Source: Malonomonas rubra DSM 5091 (GTDB taxonomy: Bacteria; Desulfobacterota; Desulfuromonadia; Desulfuromonadales; Geopsychrobacteraceae). From it: a stretch of DNA of 64,000 bases. The DNA lies in the NCBI RefSeq assembly GCF_900142125.1, contig NZ_FQZT01000010.1, positions 62,001 to 126,000 of the forward strand, written 5' to 3'. Below, piece after piece: positions 25,860-34,457 of the stretch. The notes below the pieces were generated by a model. It saw only the letters and a program-made list of their open reading frames with translations. It made no database searches and was not told the origin of the DNA. The translations under genes were made by a program, and so were the position numbers. The first letter of the stretch is position 1, and every line of letters begins with the position of its first letter.

Positions 25860-26248
25860 AATTACCCCCAAATCATTACGGCCTACTGAAAATTTCTATA
25901 TTTTTTAAAGAGATATGGCTAGAAAACTGCTTGTCCCCCAAACGCTCATCAGAAAATGTGAATAGAAGTATTGACGAAAACAGAGTAAATTGCAAGCGCT
26001 AGATTTTGTCATATTCGAATGTACAGTGCCGAAATCAAGATCCTAAAAAGAGGAAAGATAAGAATATTCGATTATTATTTAATCTGTATTAGCAAAAAGA
26101 GCTCTCTTTACCAGATGAAACAATACTTATGATATGCTAACCTTAAGCTTAAAAAATTGTGAGGAAATCCTTAAAGACACAGAGTTTCAAATCTTTTATG
26201 CCAAGGTAAAAGATTTCCTCTCTGGACATTGAAAGCAGGACTCTATAA
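25860..26248. other. Divergent intergenic region between the XrtA operon and the E1/RND operon
   Basis: AT-rich spacer of 389 bases that must hold promoters for prsT (minus) and for the E1-like gene (plus). No protein-like frame is seen. On the plus strand 25916-25932 reads TGGCTAGAAAACTGCTT, which keeps the GG and GC of a sigma-54 promoter at the right spacing but departs from consensus at three places and lies 330 bases from the gene. No convincing sigma-70 pair was found for prsT. Confidence 0.5.
26161..26220 (+). promoter_or_regulatory. Nested inverted repeats in the leader of the E1/RND operon
   Basis: Two overlapping stems can form: GAGGAAATC at 26161-26169 with GATTTCCTC at 26212-26220 (nine perfect pairs, long loop), and AATCTTTTA at 26190-26198 with TAAAAGATT at 26207-26215 (nine perfect pairs, 8-base loop). 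They share 26212-26215 and so exclude each other, as in attenuators. The region ends 28 bases ahead of the E1-like start. No known riboswitch family is recognised and no T-run follows. Confidence 0.45.
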
Positions 26249-27124
26249 ATGAATTATCAAGATCTGATTGATGACGAGTTTTCACGCAACATTGGCTTGC
26301 TCAGCGAGGAAGAACAAAAAAAACTTCTTTCTTCTCAAGTGTCTGCTGTCGGCGCCGGTGGTGTTGGTGGCCTTCACATTCTCACTCTTGCCCGTCTCGG
26401 AGTCGGCAAATTTCATATAGCAGATCCGGACACCTTTGAGGCTGCCAATGTCAGTCGCCAATTTGGTGCCTCGAAACGAAGCTACGGAAAAAACAAGGCT
26501 GAAGTCTTGGCTGAAATGGTACGTGACATCAATCCACAGGCAGAGATCAGGGCTTACACTGAAGGCGTCACTGACGACAACCTTGATGAATTCCTCGATG
26601 GCTCAACGGCCCTGGTTGATGGAATTGATTTTTTCCAGTTTGAGATGAGACGTAAGCTCTTTATACGAGCGAGAGAAAAAGGAATTTACGCAATCACCTG
26701 TGCTCCTCTCGGCTTTGGCAGCACTCTGCAGGTTTTTTCACCGCAAGGGATGGATTTCGATACCTATTTCGGCATCAGGGAAAACGACCCTGACGAGAAA
26801 AAACTGGCAGCATTCGCTTCTGGCTTAGCCCCCTACCCTTATCATCTTAAATATCTCGACCTTTCCAAGGTCGACATGGCAGCACAGAAAGGCCCTGCCG
26901 TTGCTCCGGCCTGTACCCTGGCGGCGTCACTACTAACAACTGAAGCTGTTAAAATCATCACCGGTAGCCAACCAATCTATCCAGTACCACACTACATCCA
27001 GATAGATATGTACCGCCGCAAACTCAAAAAAGGTTTTCTTCTGTTCGGCGGTAAAAACCCGATACAGATGTTAAAAACCTATCTTATTTATGAAAAGCTT
27101 AAAGAAAGCATGAAGGGCAAATGA
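26249..27124 (+). CDS. ThiF/E1-like adenylyltransferase-fold protein
   Basis: A 291-residue protein of the ubiquitin-activating E1/ThiF/MoeB superfamily. The nucleotide-binding loop is GAGGVGG at 35-41, followed by the family's DPDTFEAANVSRQ stretch (59-71, with the Asn-Arg-Gln of ATP binding) and Lys in YGKNKAEV, then ALVDGID. The CxxC zinc pairs of MoeB and ThiF are absent. E1-like enzymes adenylate a carboxyl terminus or small acid. The sequence resembles the ThiF part of Rv1355c-like ThiF/nitroreductase fusion proteins, and a nitroreductase-like gene ends the same operon. It overlaps the next gene by four bases (ATGA). The substrate is unknown. Confidence 0.8.
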   Translation: MNYQDLIDDEFSRNIGLLSEEEQKKLLSSQVSAVGAGGVGGLHILTLARLGVGKFHIADPDTFEAANVSRQFGASKRSYGKNKAEVLAEMVRDINPQAEIRAYTEGVTDDNLDEFLDGSTALVDGIDFFQFEMRRKLFIRAREKGIYAITCAPLGFGSTLQVFSPQGMDFDTYFGIRENDPDEKKLAAFASGLAPYPYHLKYLDLSKVDMAAQKGPAVAPACTLAASLLTTEAVKIITGSQPIYPVPHYIQIDMYRRKLKKGFLLFGGKNPIQMLKTYLIYEKLKESMKGK

Positions 27125-27897
27125 ATATGCTCAGACCTTTATCAGCCTTACTGATCTTCCTGTTCTTCATTCCCAACGGCTACGGCTCTGCCACGATCAC
27201 TCCTGAGCAGCTCGCTCAAAAGGTTTATGATCGCTACGTTGGTGATGACATGCAGGTGAAAGGCACGATGGAGCTCATCAGCAAAAAGGGGCATTTCCGT
27301 AGCCGTGATTTCATTTCTGCACGCAAAGACAAGGGCGAAGAAAGGATGCAACTGATCCGCTTTACCTCTCCCGCAGACATCAGAGGGACTGCTTTCCTGA
27401 CGATCGAGCAAGAAGGCAGCAGCAAGACAGAGCAGCACCTCTACCTTCCAGCGCTGAAAAGAACACGCCGCATCGTCGCCAGCCAGCAAGGACGCAGCTT
27501 CGTCAACTCTGATTTCACCTATGAAGACATGCAGCGCCACCCGGTGGATGACTGGACCTACCAGATCGAGGGGGAAGAGAACATCTTGGGGCGGACCTGC
27601 TATATTCTGACCAGCATCCCGAAACCAGAGACGGACACCCAGTACAGCAAGGTCACTTCATGGATCGACAAAGAGCACCTGATTGTGCTGAAAACGCTTT
27701 TCTGGGATGACAAAAACCGCCAGTCAAAAAACTACAGGGTCAACACGTTTGAGATTGTCGATGGGATCGCCACGGAAACGAACGTGCTTATGACGGATCT
27801 TCAGTCAAGCCACCAAACCCGTCTCACAACGCAAAAAATAGTTTACAATTCAGGCTTGGATGATTCACTCTTTACTAAAAGAGCCATGGAAAAATAA
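27121..27897 (+). CDS. LolA-like outer-membrane lipoprotein-sorting protein
   Basis: A 258-residue periplasmic protein with a signal peptide (cleavage near YGSA) and the LolA-like fold signature of the lipoprotein-sorting family often paired with RND exporters: GTAFLTIEQEGS, LYLPALKRTRRI, FVNSDFTYEDM, and WIDKEHLIVLKTLFWD. Such proteins are expected to shuttle a lipid or lipoprotein through the periplasm between an MMPL/RND pump and the outer membrane. The RND pump gene is two genes downstream. The start overlaps the E1-like stop, so translation is probably coupled. Confidence 0.88.
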   Translation: MNMLRPLSALLIFLFFIPNGYGSATITPEQLAQKVYDRYVGDDMQVKGTMELISKKGHFRSRDFISARKDKGEERMQLIRFTSPADIRGTAFLTIEQEGSSKTEQHLYLPALKRTRRIVASQQGRSFVNSDFTYEDMQRHPVDDWTYQIEGEENILGRTCYILTSIPKPETDTQYSKVTSWIDKEHLIVLKTLFWDDKNRQSKNYRVNTFEIVDGIATETNVLMTDLQSSHQTRLTTQKIVYNSGLDDSLFTKRAMEK

Positions 27898-27909
27898 CTG
27901 GTTGTGAAA

Positions 27910-29832
27910 ATGAAATTTAATTTAATAAAAGTTTATCGACACTTCAGAGTCCTTTTTGGTTACTTGGTTTTTTCGCTATTTTTCCTGCCAGGGGTTTGCC
28001 ATGCAGCACAGCTTGAAGATATAAAGCTTGAAACAGACCCTACAACGACTGAAATAATTCTCATCCTCGATGAAAACGTTCGCTTCACACAGCACACACT
28101 TGCAGCCAAAGGTCGTTATCCCGATCGCTGCTACATCGACTTGTTCAGCACAAGCAGAAGCCCGTCTCTGCAATCGACACCAACGATTTCCAGTCAACAT
28201 GTCGAAAGGATTAGAACCGGAGATCACGCAACAAAATTGCGCATTGTTTTCGATCTCAAGCAACCGCACCCTTGCACGGTCACAACCTCCGAGGAACCAT
28301 TCACAATCAAGGTCAGTTTCTCATCTCCACTAGAGGCGACCTCAGAAAAGCTCCTTGAATCGACTGAAAACAGCGAAGCACAAGACATCCCTGCAAATCA
28401 TTCGGTTCCAGCTCAGGAACCGAATGACAGTGAAATTGAAGCCCCTACCACATTGCCCAATCTTGCTGCAGATAGTGAAGAAGAGCCCGTTTTCTTTTTT
28501 GCTGGAGACGAGTCGCTGAAAAGCAACAAACCTGACATCTGGGGCTGGGTTAAGTTTTTTGCTGCTCAAGACACAAATGAAGATGATGCCGAAGATCATC
28601 ACCTCTCAAGAGCACGAGGAAGACTTGGGGCGGACTGGCAAAGGTCTCTTTCAAACGATCAGACCCTCCTGGCTAAAGGCTCGATCGATGTTGACAGATT
28701 ATTTTATGATGCCAACGAAGCCGATGACGAAACGGAATTCAAGCTACACGAAGCCTACCTCCAGCTAAACGGACGAAACTGGGATATATCGTTCGGTAAA
28801 CAGCGGGTTCGCTGGGGCAAAAGCGATCAACTCTCACCAGTCGACACCATCAACCCGCAAGACTTCCGGCAATCTCTGGCTGTCGATCTGGAAGAAAGAG
28901 CGATTCCTAGCTGGATGCTGCGCTCACGTTGGCATGGGGATTCATTTGGGCTTGAGACGGTTGTCCAGCCATGGTTTGAACAATCGGAAATAGACTATTT
29001 TGATTCTGACTGGGCCCTTTTCCGCAACCTGCGTCAAGCGATCAATGACAACCCATCTATAAACCCATTGTTGCAGAATTATGCATCAACCCTTTATGTC
29101 GATGACAACAAACCGACAAAAAACCTAGAAAACATATCAGCCGGACTCAGATTGAAACTGCAGACAGAACAGACAGATTTTGCTGTCAGCTATCACTACG
29201 GCTGGGAGACGCTGCCGACAATCGAACAGTTCTCGGTCGGTGGGATCAACTACAACGGCGATCCTGACAGTGACCTGACAGAAACGGTTGCTTCAATTAC
29301 ACCATTCCCACCAGTGACCAACCGAATCGAGGCGACATACAAAAGGCAGCAAACCATCGGCTTTGAATGGGAGACATCGAGTCTCGACCCATTTGGATTC
29401 CGGGGGGAAATCGCTTACAAAGACGAAGTCACCTTTCTTAACAGCACCCTGACGTCCACAAGGAGCCAGGTGACCCATTTGGTGACGGGAGTCGACTACA
29501 CAACAGAATCAGAGTGGTACTTCAATATTCAGGGCTCATGGCAACACATTCACAGCTACGATAATGACATTCTCTATTTTGATAAAGATACCGTTGCTCT
29601 CCTAGGTGAGATCAGCAAACCGGTCTGGCGCGGCAACCTTGAGTTATCGGCCAAATACAATTATGTCATGACCGATAAAAGCAGTTTCGTGCAACCATCA
29701 GCAACACTGAAATACTTCCGCAATACCGAACTCGAAATTGGAGTAATGGTCTACAGTGGAGATGGAGAAACACTGCTTGGGTCCTATGATAAGGCTGATC
29801 AAATATACGGTATCGTGAAAATTTCTTTTTAA
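27910..29832 (+). CDS. AMIN-domain outer-membrane beta-barrel protein (DUF1302-like)
   Basis: A 640-residue protein. Residues 1-33 form a signal peptide ending in CHAA. Residues 35-135 resemble an AMIN domain (CYIDLFSTSR, VERIRTGDH, LRIVFDLKQP), which in other proteins binds peptidoglycan or septal components. An acidic, Pro-rich linker (about 145-200) follows. Residues 210-640 are a beta-barrel with WGWVKFFAAQ at the start, GKQRVRWGKSDQLSPVDTIN in the middle, and a C-terminal strand ending in Phe. The barrel half is that of DUF1302-type proteins encoded with RND pumps. Starting at ATG 27910; GTG at 27904 is an alternative. It would be the outer-membrane exit of the pump system, with an unusual wall-binding head. 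Confidence 0.8.
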   Translation: MKFNLIKVYRHFRVLFGYLVFSLFFLPGVCHAAQLEDIKLETDPTTTEIILILDENVRFTQHTLAAKGRYPDRCYIDLFSTSRSPSLQSTPTISSQHVERIRTGDHATKLRIVFDLKQPHPCTVTTSEEPFTIKVSFSSPLEATSEKLLESTENSEAQDIPANHSVPAQEPNDSEIEAPTTLPNLAADSEEEPVFFFAGDESLKSNKPDIWGWVKFFAAQDTNEDDAEDHHLSRARGRLGADWQRSLSNDQTLLAKGSIDVDRLFYDANEADDETEFKLHEAYLQLNGRNWDISFGKQRVRWGKSDQLSPVDTINPQDFRQSLAVDLEERAIPSWMLRSRWHGDSFGLETVVQPWFEQSEIDYFDSDWALFRNLRQAINDNPSINPLLQNYASTLYVDDNKPTKNLENISAGLRLKLQTEQTDFAVSYHYGWETLPTIEQFSVGGINYNGDPDSDLTETVASITPFPPVTNRIEATYKRQQTIGFEWETSSLDPFGFRGEIAYKDEVTFLNSTLTSTRSQVTHLVTGVDYTTESEWYFNIQGSWQHIHSYDNDILYFDKDTVALLGEISKPVWRGNLELSAKYNYVMTDKSSFVQPSATLKYFRNTELEIGVMVYSGDGETLLGSYDKADQIYGIVKISF

Positions 29833-29852
29833 TTTATTCACTTTAGGTGTTT

Positions 29853-32138
29853 ATGATTCAGAAGCTTGTTGAACGCAACTGCCAAGCGATCTTTAAATAC
29901 CCGGCAGTCTATCTCTCAATTCTTCTCATCTTGACAGGGATTGCAAGCTACTATTATGCCACCCTTCCAACAGAAACCTCTGTCGAGTCCTTAATCATAG
30001 AAAATGATGAAGACCTGGTTTTCTACGAAAAATTTAAAGAGCAGTTTGGTGAAGATGAGTTCCTGGTCGTCGGTATTCCGGCGGATGATGTTTTTGACCA
30101 AGAAATTCTCAAGTTCATTTCAGCCCAGACAGAAAAGCTGGAAACTCTGGATGAAGTCAAGGAAGTTGTCAGCCTGAGCAACGTGGATGACTTTATCGGT
30201 TCCGACAGTGACTTCATTGTCCAACCCTTACTCGAATCGATACCGAAAACAAGACAAGAAAAAGAACATCTGCGCAAGCGTGCTCTCGCTAATTCGCTGA
30301 TCGGCGAAAACCTGCTTAATACAAGCTCGTCGGCAACACTGATTTTCATCCGCCCCGATAGTCGTCCAGACGACCCTCAATACGACGAACGATTAGTCAG
30401 CAAAGTCGAACAGATATTCGAATTTTCCACACCACCGTGGCCAGGCTATGAACACCACATCGCAGGCTGGCTGGCCACCGATGTCAACCTGAGCCGCTCA
30501 ATGACCCGAGACATGATGGTCTTCATGCCTCTGACCTATCTCCTTCTGGTTGTTCTGATCAGCCTTGCCCTGAAAAATCGCTGGGCGGTCATCCTTGCAA
30601 TAACTAATGTCAGTATCTGTCTCATCTGGACCTTGGCCTTATTGAACATGATTGGTGGTGCCATGAGCCCCATCACATCGATTCTCCCACCATTGATGAT
30701 GGCACTGGCCGTATCAGACAGTATTCATATTTTTGTCGAATTTCTTAAGCAGGACAGGCAAAAAAACACCATATATGATGCCATACGGACAACAGTAAAA
30801 AATCTTGCCATGCCTTGCTTCCTAACTAGCTTTACCACGGCAATCGGTTTTATCTCACTTGCAGTGAGTGATGTTCCGCCGATCCGCAACTTTGGTATCG
30901 CAGCAGCGGGCGGCATGATGGCAGAGTTTGCCTTGTCAATGACCATCATTCCGCTCGGTTTGTATTTTTTGAGAAACAAAAGCGCTCTGCAGCAACCATC
31001 AGTCACCGACACATCTTTTTTTCACAACCGGCTCTCCAGATTCGCCCAGGCTCTTCCAAACTATAGAAGACAGCTCCTCTGGGGCAGCGCTGCACTTATC
31101 GTCATATCGCTCTATCTGACAACACAAATCAAAGTCGAAACCAACCTGCTTGAATATTTCAAACACTCCAGTCCGGTTCGGCAAGCATCAGATTTTATCG
31201 ATCAGCAACTTGGTGGTGTGGAAACGTTTGAAATCTCCCTCAATGCTGAACGAGAGGATTTCTTCCTGCTCCCCGAGAACCTTCAACTCGTTGAGAAAAT
31301 AGAAAATTATCTAGAAAAACAAGGCATTGTCACAGATGTTATGTCGATCAATGATTTATTCCGGGAGATGAATAAAGCTTTCCATAATGAAAATCAAAAT
31401 TGGTACAAGCTCCCCGACAGCCGCGAAATGGCTGCTCAGTATCTGCTGCTATATGATGGAGACGACCTCGACTACCTTCTAGATAATGCAAGACAATGGA
31501 CACGCATATCGGCCCGTATAACCGAACACAATTCCAGTAAGGTCGCTGTTTACATCGATGAGTTGGCAGGATTTCTCCAAGATGCAACAGAGGAGAAAAA
31601 AATAGAAGCCCAAGTCACAGGAAAAACACTGATCGCAAACAAGCTCATCGATTTTATTGTCAACAGCCAAGTACAAAGTCTTTCACTGGCATTCCTATTG
31701 ATTTTTTTATTGATGCTAAGAATTTTCAAGTCCTGGAAACTCGGAATTATTTCATCAATTCCCAACATGCTGCCTATACTTTTAAATTTCGCTGTTATGG
31801 GCCTATTCGGCGTTCCACTGAACAGTGCTACTGCGATTATTGCAGCTGTTGCTATAGGCATTGCCGTTGACGATACGATTCATTTTATCTGTCAGTATCA
31901 ACAAAATAGGCAAAAGGGAAAAATGGCTGCAAATGCTGTACAAAATGCTATCGTCACCAAAGGCACACCAATTATCATGACCTCCCTCATTATGACAGGC
32001 GGTTTTGGTATCTTGCTTTTTGGGAGTTTTGTCCCGACCATCCAGTTCGGTATCTTAAGTGCCTTGATTATGCTGTTTGCCGTCATTAGTGACTTACTTG
32101 TGTTGCCTGCACTTTTACTGAAGTTTGATGCCAACTAA
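29853..32138 (+). CDS. MMPL/HpnN-type RND transporter
   Basis: A 761-residue inner-membrane pump with two repeats of six helices and a large periplasmic loop after helices 1 and 7. The conserved proton-relay Asp motifs are ALAVSDSIHIFVEF in the first repeat and GIAVDDTIHFICQY in the second. Length and topology agree with HpnN/MmpL-like lipid exporters rather than drug-efflux AcrB proteins. With the LolA-like and barrel proteins it forms a three-part envelope route for a hydrophobic cargo. ATG at 29853 is used because AGG stands at proper distance; GTG at 29847 is the longer option. Confidence 0.9.
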   Translation: MIQKLVERNCQAIFKYPAVYLSILLILTGIASYYYATLPTETSVESLIIENDEDLVFYEKFKEQFGEDEFLVVGIPADDVFDQEILKFISAQTEKLETLDEVKEVVSLSNVDDFIGSDSDFIVQPLLESIPKTRQEKEHLRKRALANSLIGENLLNTSSSATLIFIRPDSRPDDPQYDERLVSKVEQIFEFSTPPWPGYEHHIAGWLATDVNLSRSMTRDMMVFMPLTYLLLVVLISLALKNRWAVILAITNVSICLIWTLALLNMIGGAMSPITSILPPLMMALAVSDSIHIFVEFLKQDRQKNTIYDAIRTTVKNLAMPCFLTSFTTAIGFISLAVSDVPPIRNFGIAAAGGMMAEFALSMTIIPLGLYFLRNKSALQQPSVTDTSFFHNRLSRFAQALPNYRRQLLWGSAALIVISLYLTTQIKVETNLLEYFKHSSPVRQASDFIDQQLGGVETFEISLNAEREDFFLLPENLQLVEKIENYLEKQGIVTDVMSINDLFREMNKAFHNENQNWYKLPDSREMAAQYLLLYDGDDLDYLLDNARQWTRISARITEHNSSKVAVYIDELAGFLQDATEEKKIEAQVTGKTLIANKLIDFIVNSQVQSLSLAFLLIFLLMLRIFKSWKLGIISSIPNMLPILLNFAVMGLFGVPLNSATAIIAAVAIGIAVDDTIHFICQYQQNRQKGKMAANAVQNAIVTKGTPIIMTSLIMTGGFGILLFGSFVPTIQFGILSALIMLFAVISDLLVLPALLLKFDAN

Positions 32139-32207
32139 AAATCTTTCATGTATCAATCAACCTCAGAGCTTTTAATATTTACTACTATCTAAAATGTTGG
32201 AGGCACC

Positions 32208-33266
32208 ATGGATTCACGCATAATAAAAATTATTGAATATGCCATCATGGCCCCCTCGGGTGACAATTGCCAACCCTGGCGCTTTAGTGTCACGGGCAAG
32301 CAAATCAATCTGTACAACATACCGGAGCGAGACACATCACTATATAATCTTCATCAGCGTGCGTCTCTAGTTTCTCATGGAGCAGTGCTTGAAAATATCG
32401 AAATCTGTGCCCCTTCATTCGGGTTAACTGCAGACATCAGATTATTACCGGACCAGACGGACCCAAATCTCATCGCAACAGCACTGCTTACAGAATGTCC
32501 AACGAAAAACCATGAGCTATTAGATACCATCTCAAAACGCCACACCAACAGAGAAGCATACAGTTCTGTCGAAATATCTAACACACAGAGAAAAAAATTG
32601 ATGACCTTGGGAACTCAAGACGGCCAAGAGGTTTGGTTGAGTCAAACCACAGCCGAAAGAAAAAGCCTAGCCAAGCTGCTCTCATATAACGAGCGACTTG
32701 TTTTTGAAATCCACGAATTGCACCAATTCCTTTTTGAACATCTTCGTTGGACCGATGAGGAAGCGATAAAAACTGGAGATGGTCTGGACATCAAAACTTT
32801 AGGCTTAAATTCGATTGATAAATACGCCTTTAATTTTTTAAAAAACTGGCAGTTTGTTAATTTGCTGAACAAAGTAGGCTTCTCTAAAATCATTGAATTC
32901 AAAGGAAGGCAACTCTTAAATACGGCATCCTCAGTGGCCATTCTCAGCATTACAGGTTCAGAACCAAAGGACTATGTACAAGGCGGACAATTATGGCAGA
33001 GATTCCTTTTGCACCTGGCTAAAGAAGGGTTAACAGCACATCCAGTGGCCGGCCTGGCTTTTTTGCTGCAATCTGTGAAAGAGGGATCACTGAAAAATCA
33101 TTTGAACAACTCCCAACTTCAACGTCTCAATGCCATTCTGAACGATTTGCAACAAATGACTAACTCAAATGATAGCACCCTCCTTTCAATGTTTCGAATT
33201 GGGCAAGGGGCAGAGGTGACGCGTGCTCTCAGAAAACCTGTTGAATGCTTTATTGTCAATCACTAA
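32208..33266 (+). CDS. Nitroreductase-like flavoprotein domain (Rv1355c/MoeY type)
   Basis: A 352-residue protein beginning IEYAIMAPSGDNCQPWRF, the FMN-phosphate-binding opening typical of the nitroreductase domain of Rv1355c-like proteins. Further matches to the fold are the Arg-rich KRHTNREAY in the middle and the region VQGGQLWQRFLLHLAKEGLTAHPVAG near the end, where nitroreductases place the flavin-stacking residues. The ribosome site GGAGG is ideal. It closes the E1/LolA/barrel/RND operon with a 69-base gap. The paired E1-like and nitroreductase-like genes look like a split form of the ThiF-nitroreductase fusion. Reaction unknown. Confidence 0.75.
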   Translation: MDSRIIKIIEYAIMAPSGDNCQPWRFSVTGKQINLYNIPERDTSLYNLHQRASLVSHGAVLENIEICAPSFGLTADIRLLPDQTDPNLIATALLTECPTKNHELLDTISKRHTNREAYSSVEISNTQRKKLMTLGTQDGQEVWLSQTTAERKSLAKLLSYNERLVFEIHELHQFLFEHLRWTDEEAIKTGDGLDIKTLGLNSIDKYAFNFLKNWQFVNLLNKVGFSKIIEFKGRQLLNTASSVAILSITGSEPKDYVQGGQLWQRFLLHLAKEGLTAHPVAGLAFLLQSVKEGSLKNHLNNSQLQRLNAILNDLQQMTNSNDSTLLSMFRIGQGAEVTRALRKPVECFIVNH

Positions 33267-33301
33267 CGTATTCACCACATGACCCCCAATTGAAACTGAA
33301 C

Positions 33302-33323
33302 AAAACCTACTTAACAGGGTTTT
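33302..33323 (+). terminator. Weak hairpin after the nitroreductase-like gene
   Basis: AAAACC at 33302-33307 pairs with GGTTTT at 33318-33323 with a 10-base loop, 36 bases after the stop codon. The stem is short and AT-rich, so termination would be inefficient. Confidence 0.3.
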
Positions 33324-33380
33324 CTGCTTAAATGGTTGCTATCTCCCATTGCTAAAATTTTTAACGCATACTTGTATTCG

Positions 33381-33396
33381 TTCTAGAGTTCTAGAA
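33381..33396. promoter_or_regulatory. Palindrome upstream of a sigma-54 promoter; candidate activator site
   Basis: TTCTAGAGTTCTAGAA is an inverted repeat of seven bases per arm with a 2-base centre. It lies about 90 bases ahead of the -24 element of the PEP-CTERM gene promoter, a usual distance for an enhancer-binding protein. A PrsR-type response regulator is the obvious candidate in XrtA systems. Binding is inferred. Confidence 0.55.
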
Positions 33397-33481
33397 TCCA
33401 CATTTTGTCGAACAATTTAACAACCTCCTCAAACAAGAAATCAGACCTGAAAAAAAACCACAATATCAGTGACTTATAAAT

Positions 33482-33498
33482 AGGCACGGCATTTGCTT
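33482..33498 (+). promoter_or_regulatory. Sigma-54 promoter of the PEP-CTERM gene
   Basis: AGGCACGGCATTTGCTT matches the TGGCACG-N4-TTGCT consensus at every position except the first. The -24 GG is at 33483-33484 and the -12 GC at 33495-33496, with the exact 10-base interval. The start of transcription would be near 33508, about 55 bases before the ATG, leaving room for the strong AAGGAG ribosome site. Confidence 0.85.
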
Positions 33499-33563
33499 AC
33501 AGTTTAATAAAAGATAAATTCATTTATCAATTAGTTGAACTTCACATCAAAAAGGAGAAAAAA

Positions 33564-34457
33564 ATGAAAAAATTTGTTTTAACTGTTTCTGCCTTATTGT
33601 TGCTCGCAAGTCCTGCGCTAGCAACGACTTTCACTTGGGACATGTCTTTGGTTGACTACGCTGCTTATAGCAACAGCACTGATGTTGTCTTAGGTGACAT
33701 TGTAACTTTTGACGACGTGACCGTTTCTGGAGGCGCAACTGTTACCCAGTCTCTTACTGGCGGAGCTGATGACACTATTTTAGATAATTACGATACCTTT
33801 ACGGAATTCGGCGCACTGAACATCATAGGGTCTAATGTTGACGGAACTGACCATCCTCTGCTGATTGACGATACGACGACGGCTACCTTCGGTGATGCAT
33901 ACGCGTACGTTGTGTTTTCTGGCCTGTCTGGTTATATCTTTGATTATAATGATGGTGGTACAGCAACTAGCATCGCAAATTTTGGAACGGCCCTTCTGGA
34001 TGACAGCTATAAAATAGCTTTTGATGCTGGCGTTGGTGACATCTTCGTATATCTTGATGACAACACAAATCCAAACGATGGCGCATTGGAACTGGCTGAG
34101 CTTGAACTTACTGCAGGCTTCGGCACATCCCCGATTCCTATTTTGGGTAGCCCTGAGGGTCAGTTTGGTCTGACGGCTGAATTTGTATCTGTTCTCCCAG
34201 ATTTCTGGACGCTGAAAGATTTAGGATTTGATTTTGAAGATTTTCCACTTGGATTGGATAAGATCCTGCTTTCCTCATTCAACCTCGGTGCAACTGCAGA
34301 CCTGGACTCTTTCACGACTGATGGCACCAACATTATATTTGACGTTGTGAACGAAGGCAGCCTCGTCGTAAGCGCTGTACCAGAACCCTCTACATTCCTT
34401 CTCTTGGGTGGTGGTTTGGTTGGCCTGGGTTTCTATGCACGCCGCAAAAAAAAGTAA
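33564..34457 (+). CDS. PEP-CTERM sorting-signal protein
   Basis: A 297-residue exported protein. The signal peptide ends SPALA. The mature part is acidic, rich in Asp, Thr and Gly, without Cys, and has no domain I can name. The C-terminus has the full sorting signal: PEPST, a hydrophobic helix rich in Leu and Gly, and the basic tail ARRKKK. Exosortase A is expected to cut at this signal and release or attach the protein, commonly to the exopolysaccharide. The gene has its own sigma-54 promoter, strong ribosome site and a perfect terminator, so it is a single-gene transcript. Such proteins promote flocculation or biofilm formation in studied bacteria. Confidence 0.95.
   Translation: MKKFVLTVSALLLLASPALATTFTWDMSLVDYAAYSNSTDVVLGDIVTFDDVTVSGGATVTQSLTGGADDTILDNYDTFTEFGALNIIGSNVDGTDHPLLIDDTTTATFGDAYAYVVFSGLSGYIFDYNDGGTATSIANFGTALLDDSYKIAFDAGVGDIFVYLDDNTNPNDGALELAELELTAGFGTSPIPILGSPEGQFGLTAEFVSVLPDFWTLKDLGFDFEDFPLGLDKILLSSFNLGATADLDSFTTDGTNIIFDVVNEGSLVVSAVPEPSTFLLLGGGLVGLGFYARRKKK

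Noticed and set aside
25916-25932. Possible sigma-54 promoter ahead of the E1/RND operon
   Set aside because: GG and GC spacing is right but three consensus bases are missing and it lies about 330 bases from the gene; not strong enough to call.
26249-33266. Azole-forming peptide (RiPP) cluster
   Set aside because: E1-like and nitroreductase-like proteins are present, but there is no YcaO, no short precursor gene and no peptidase; the transport genes are lipid-type.
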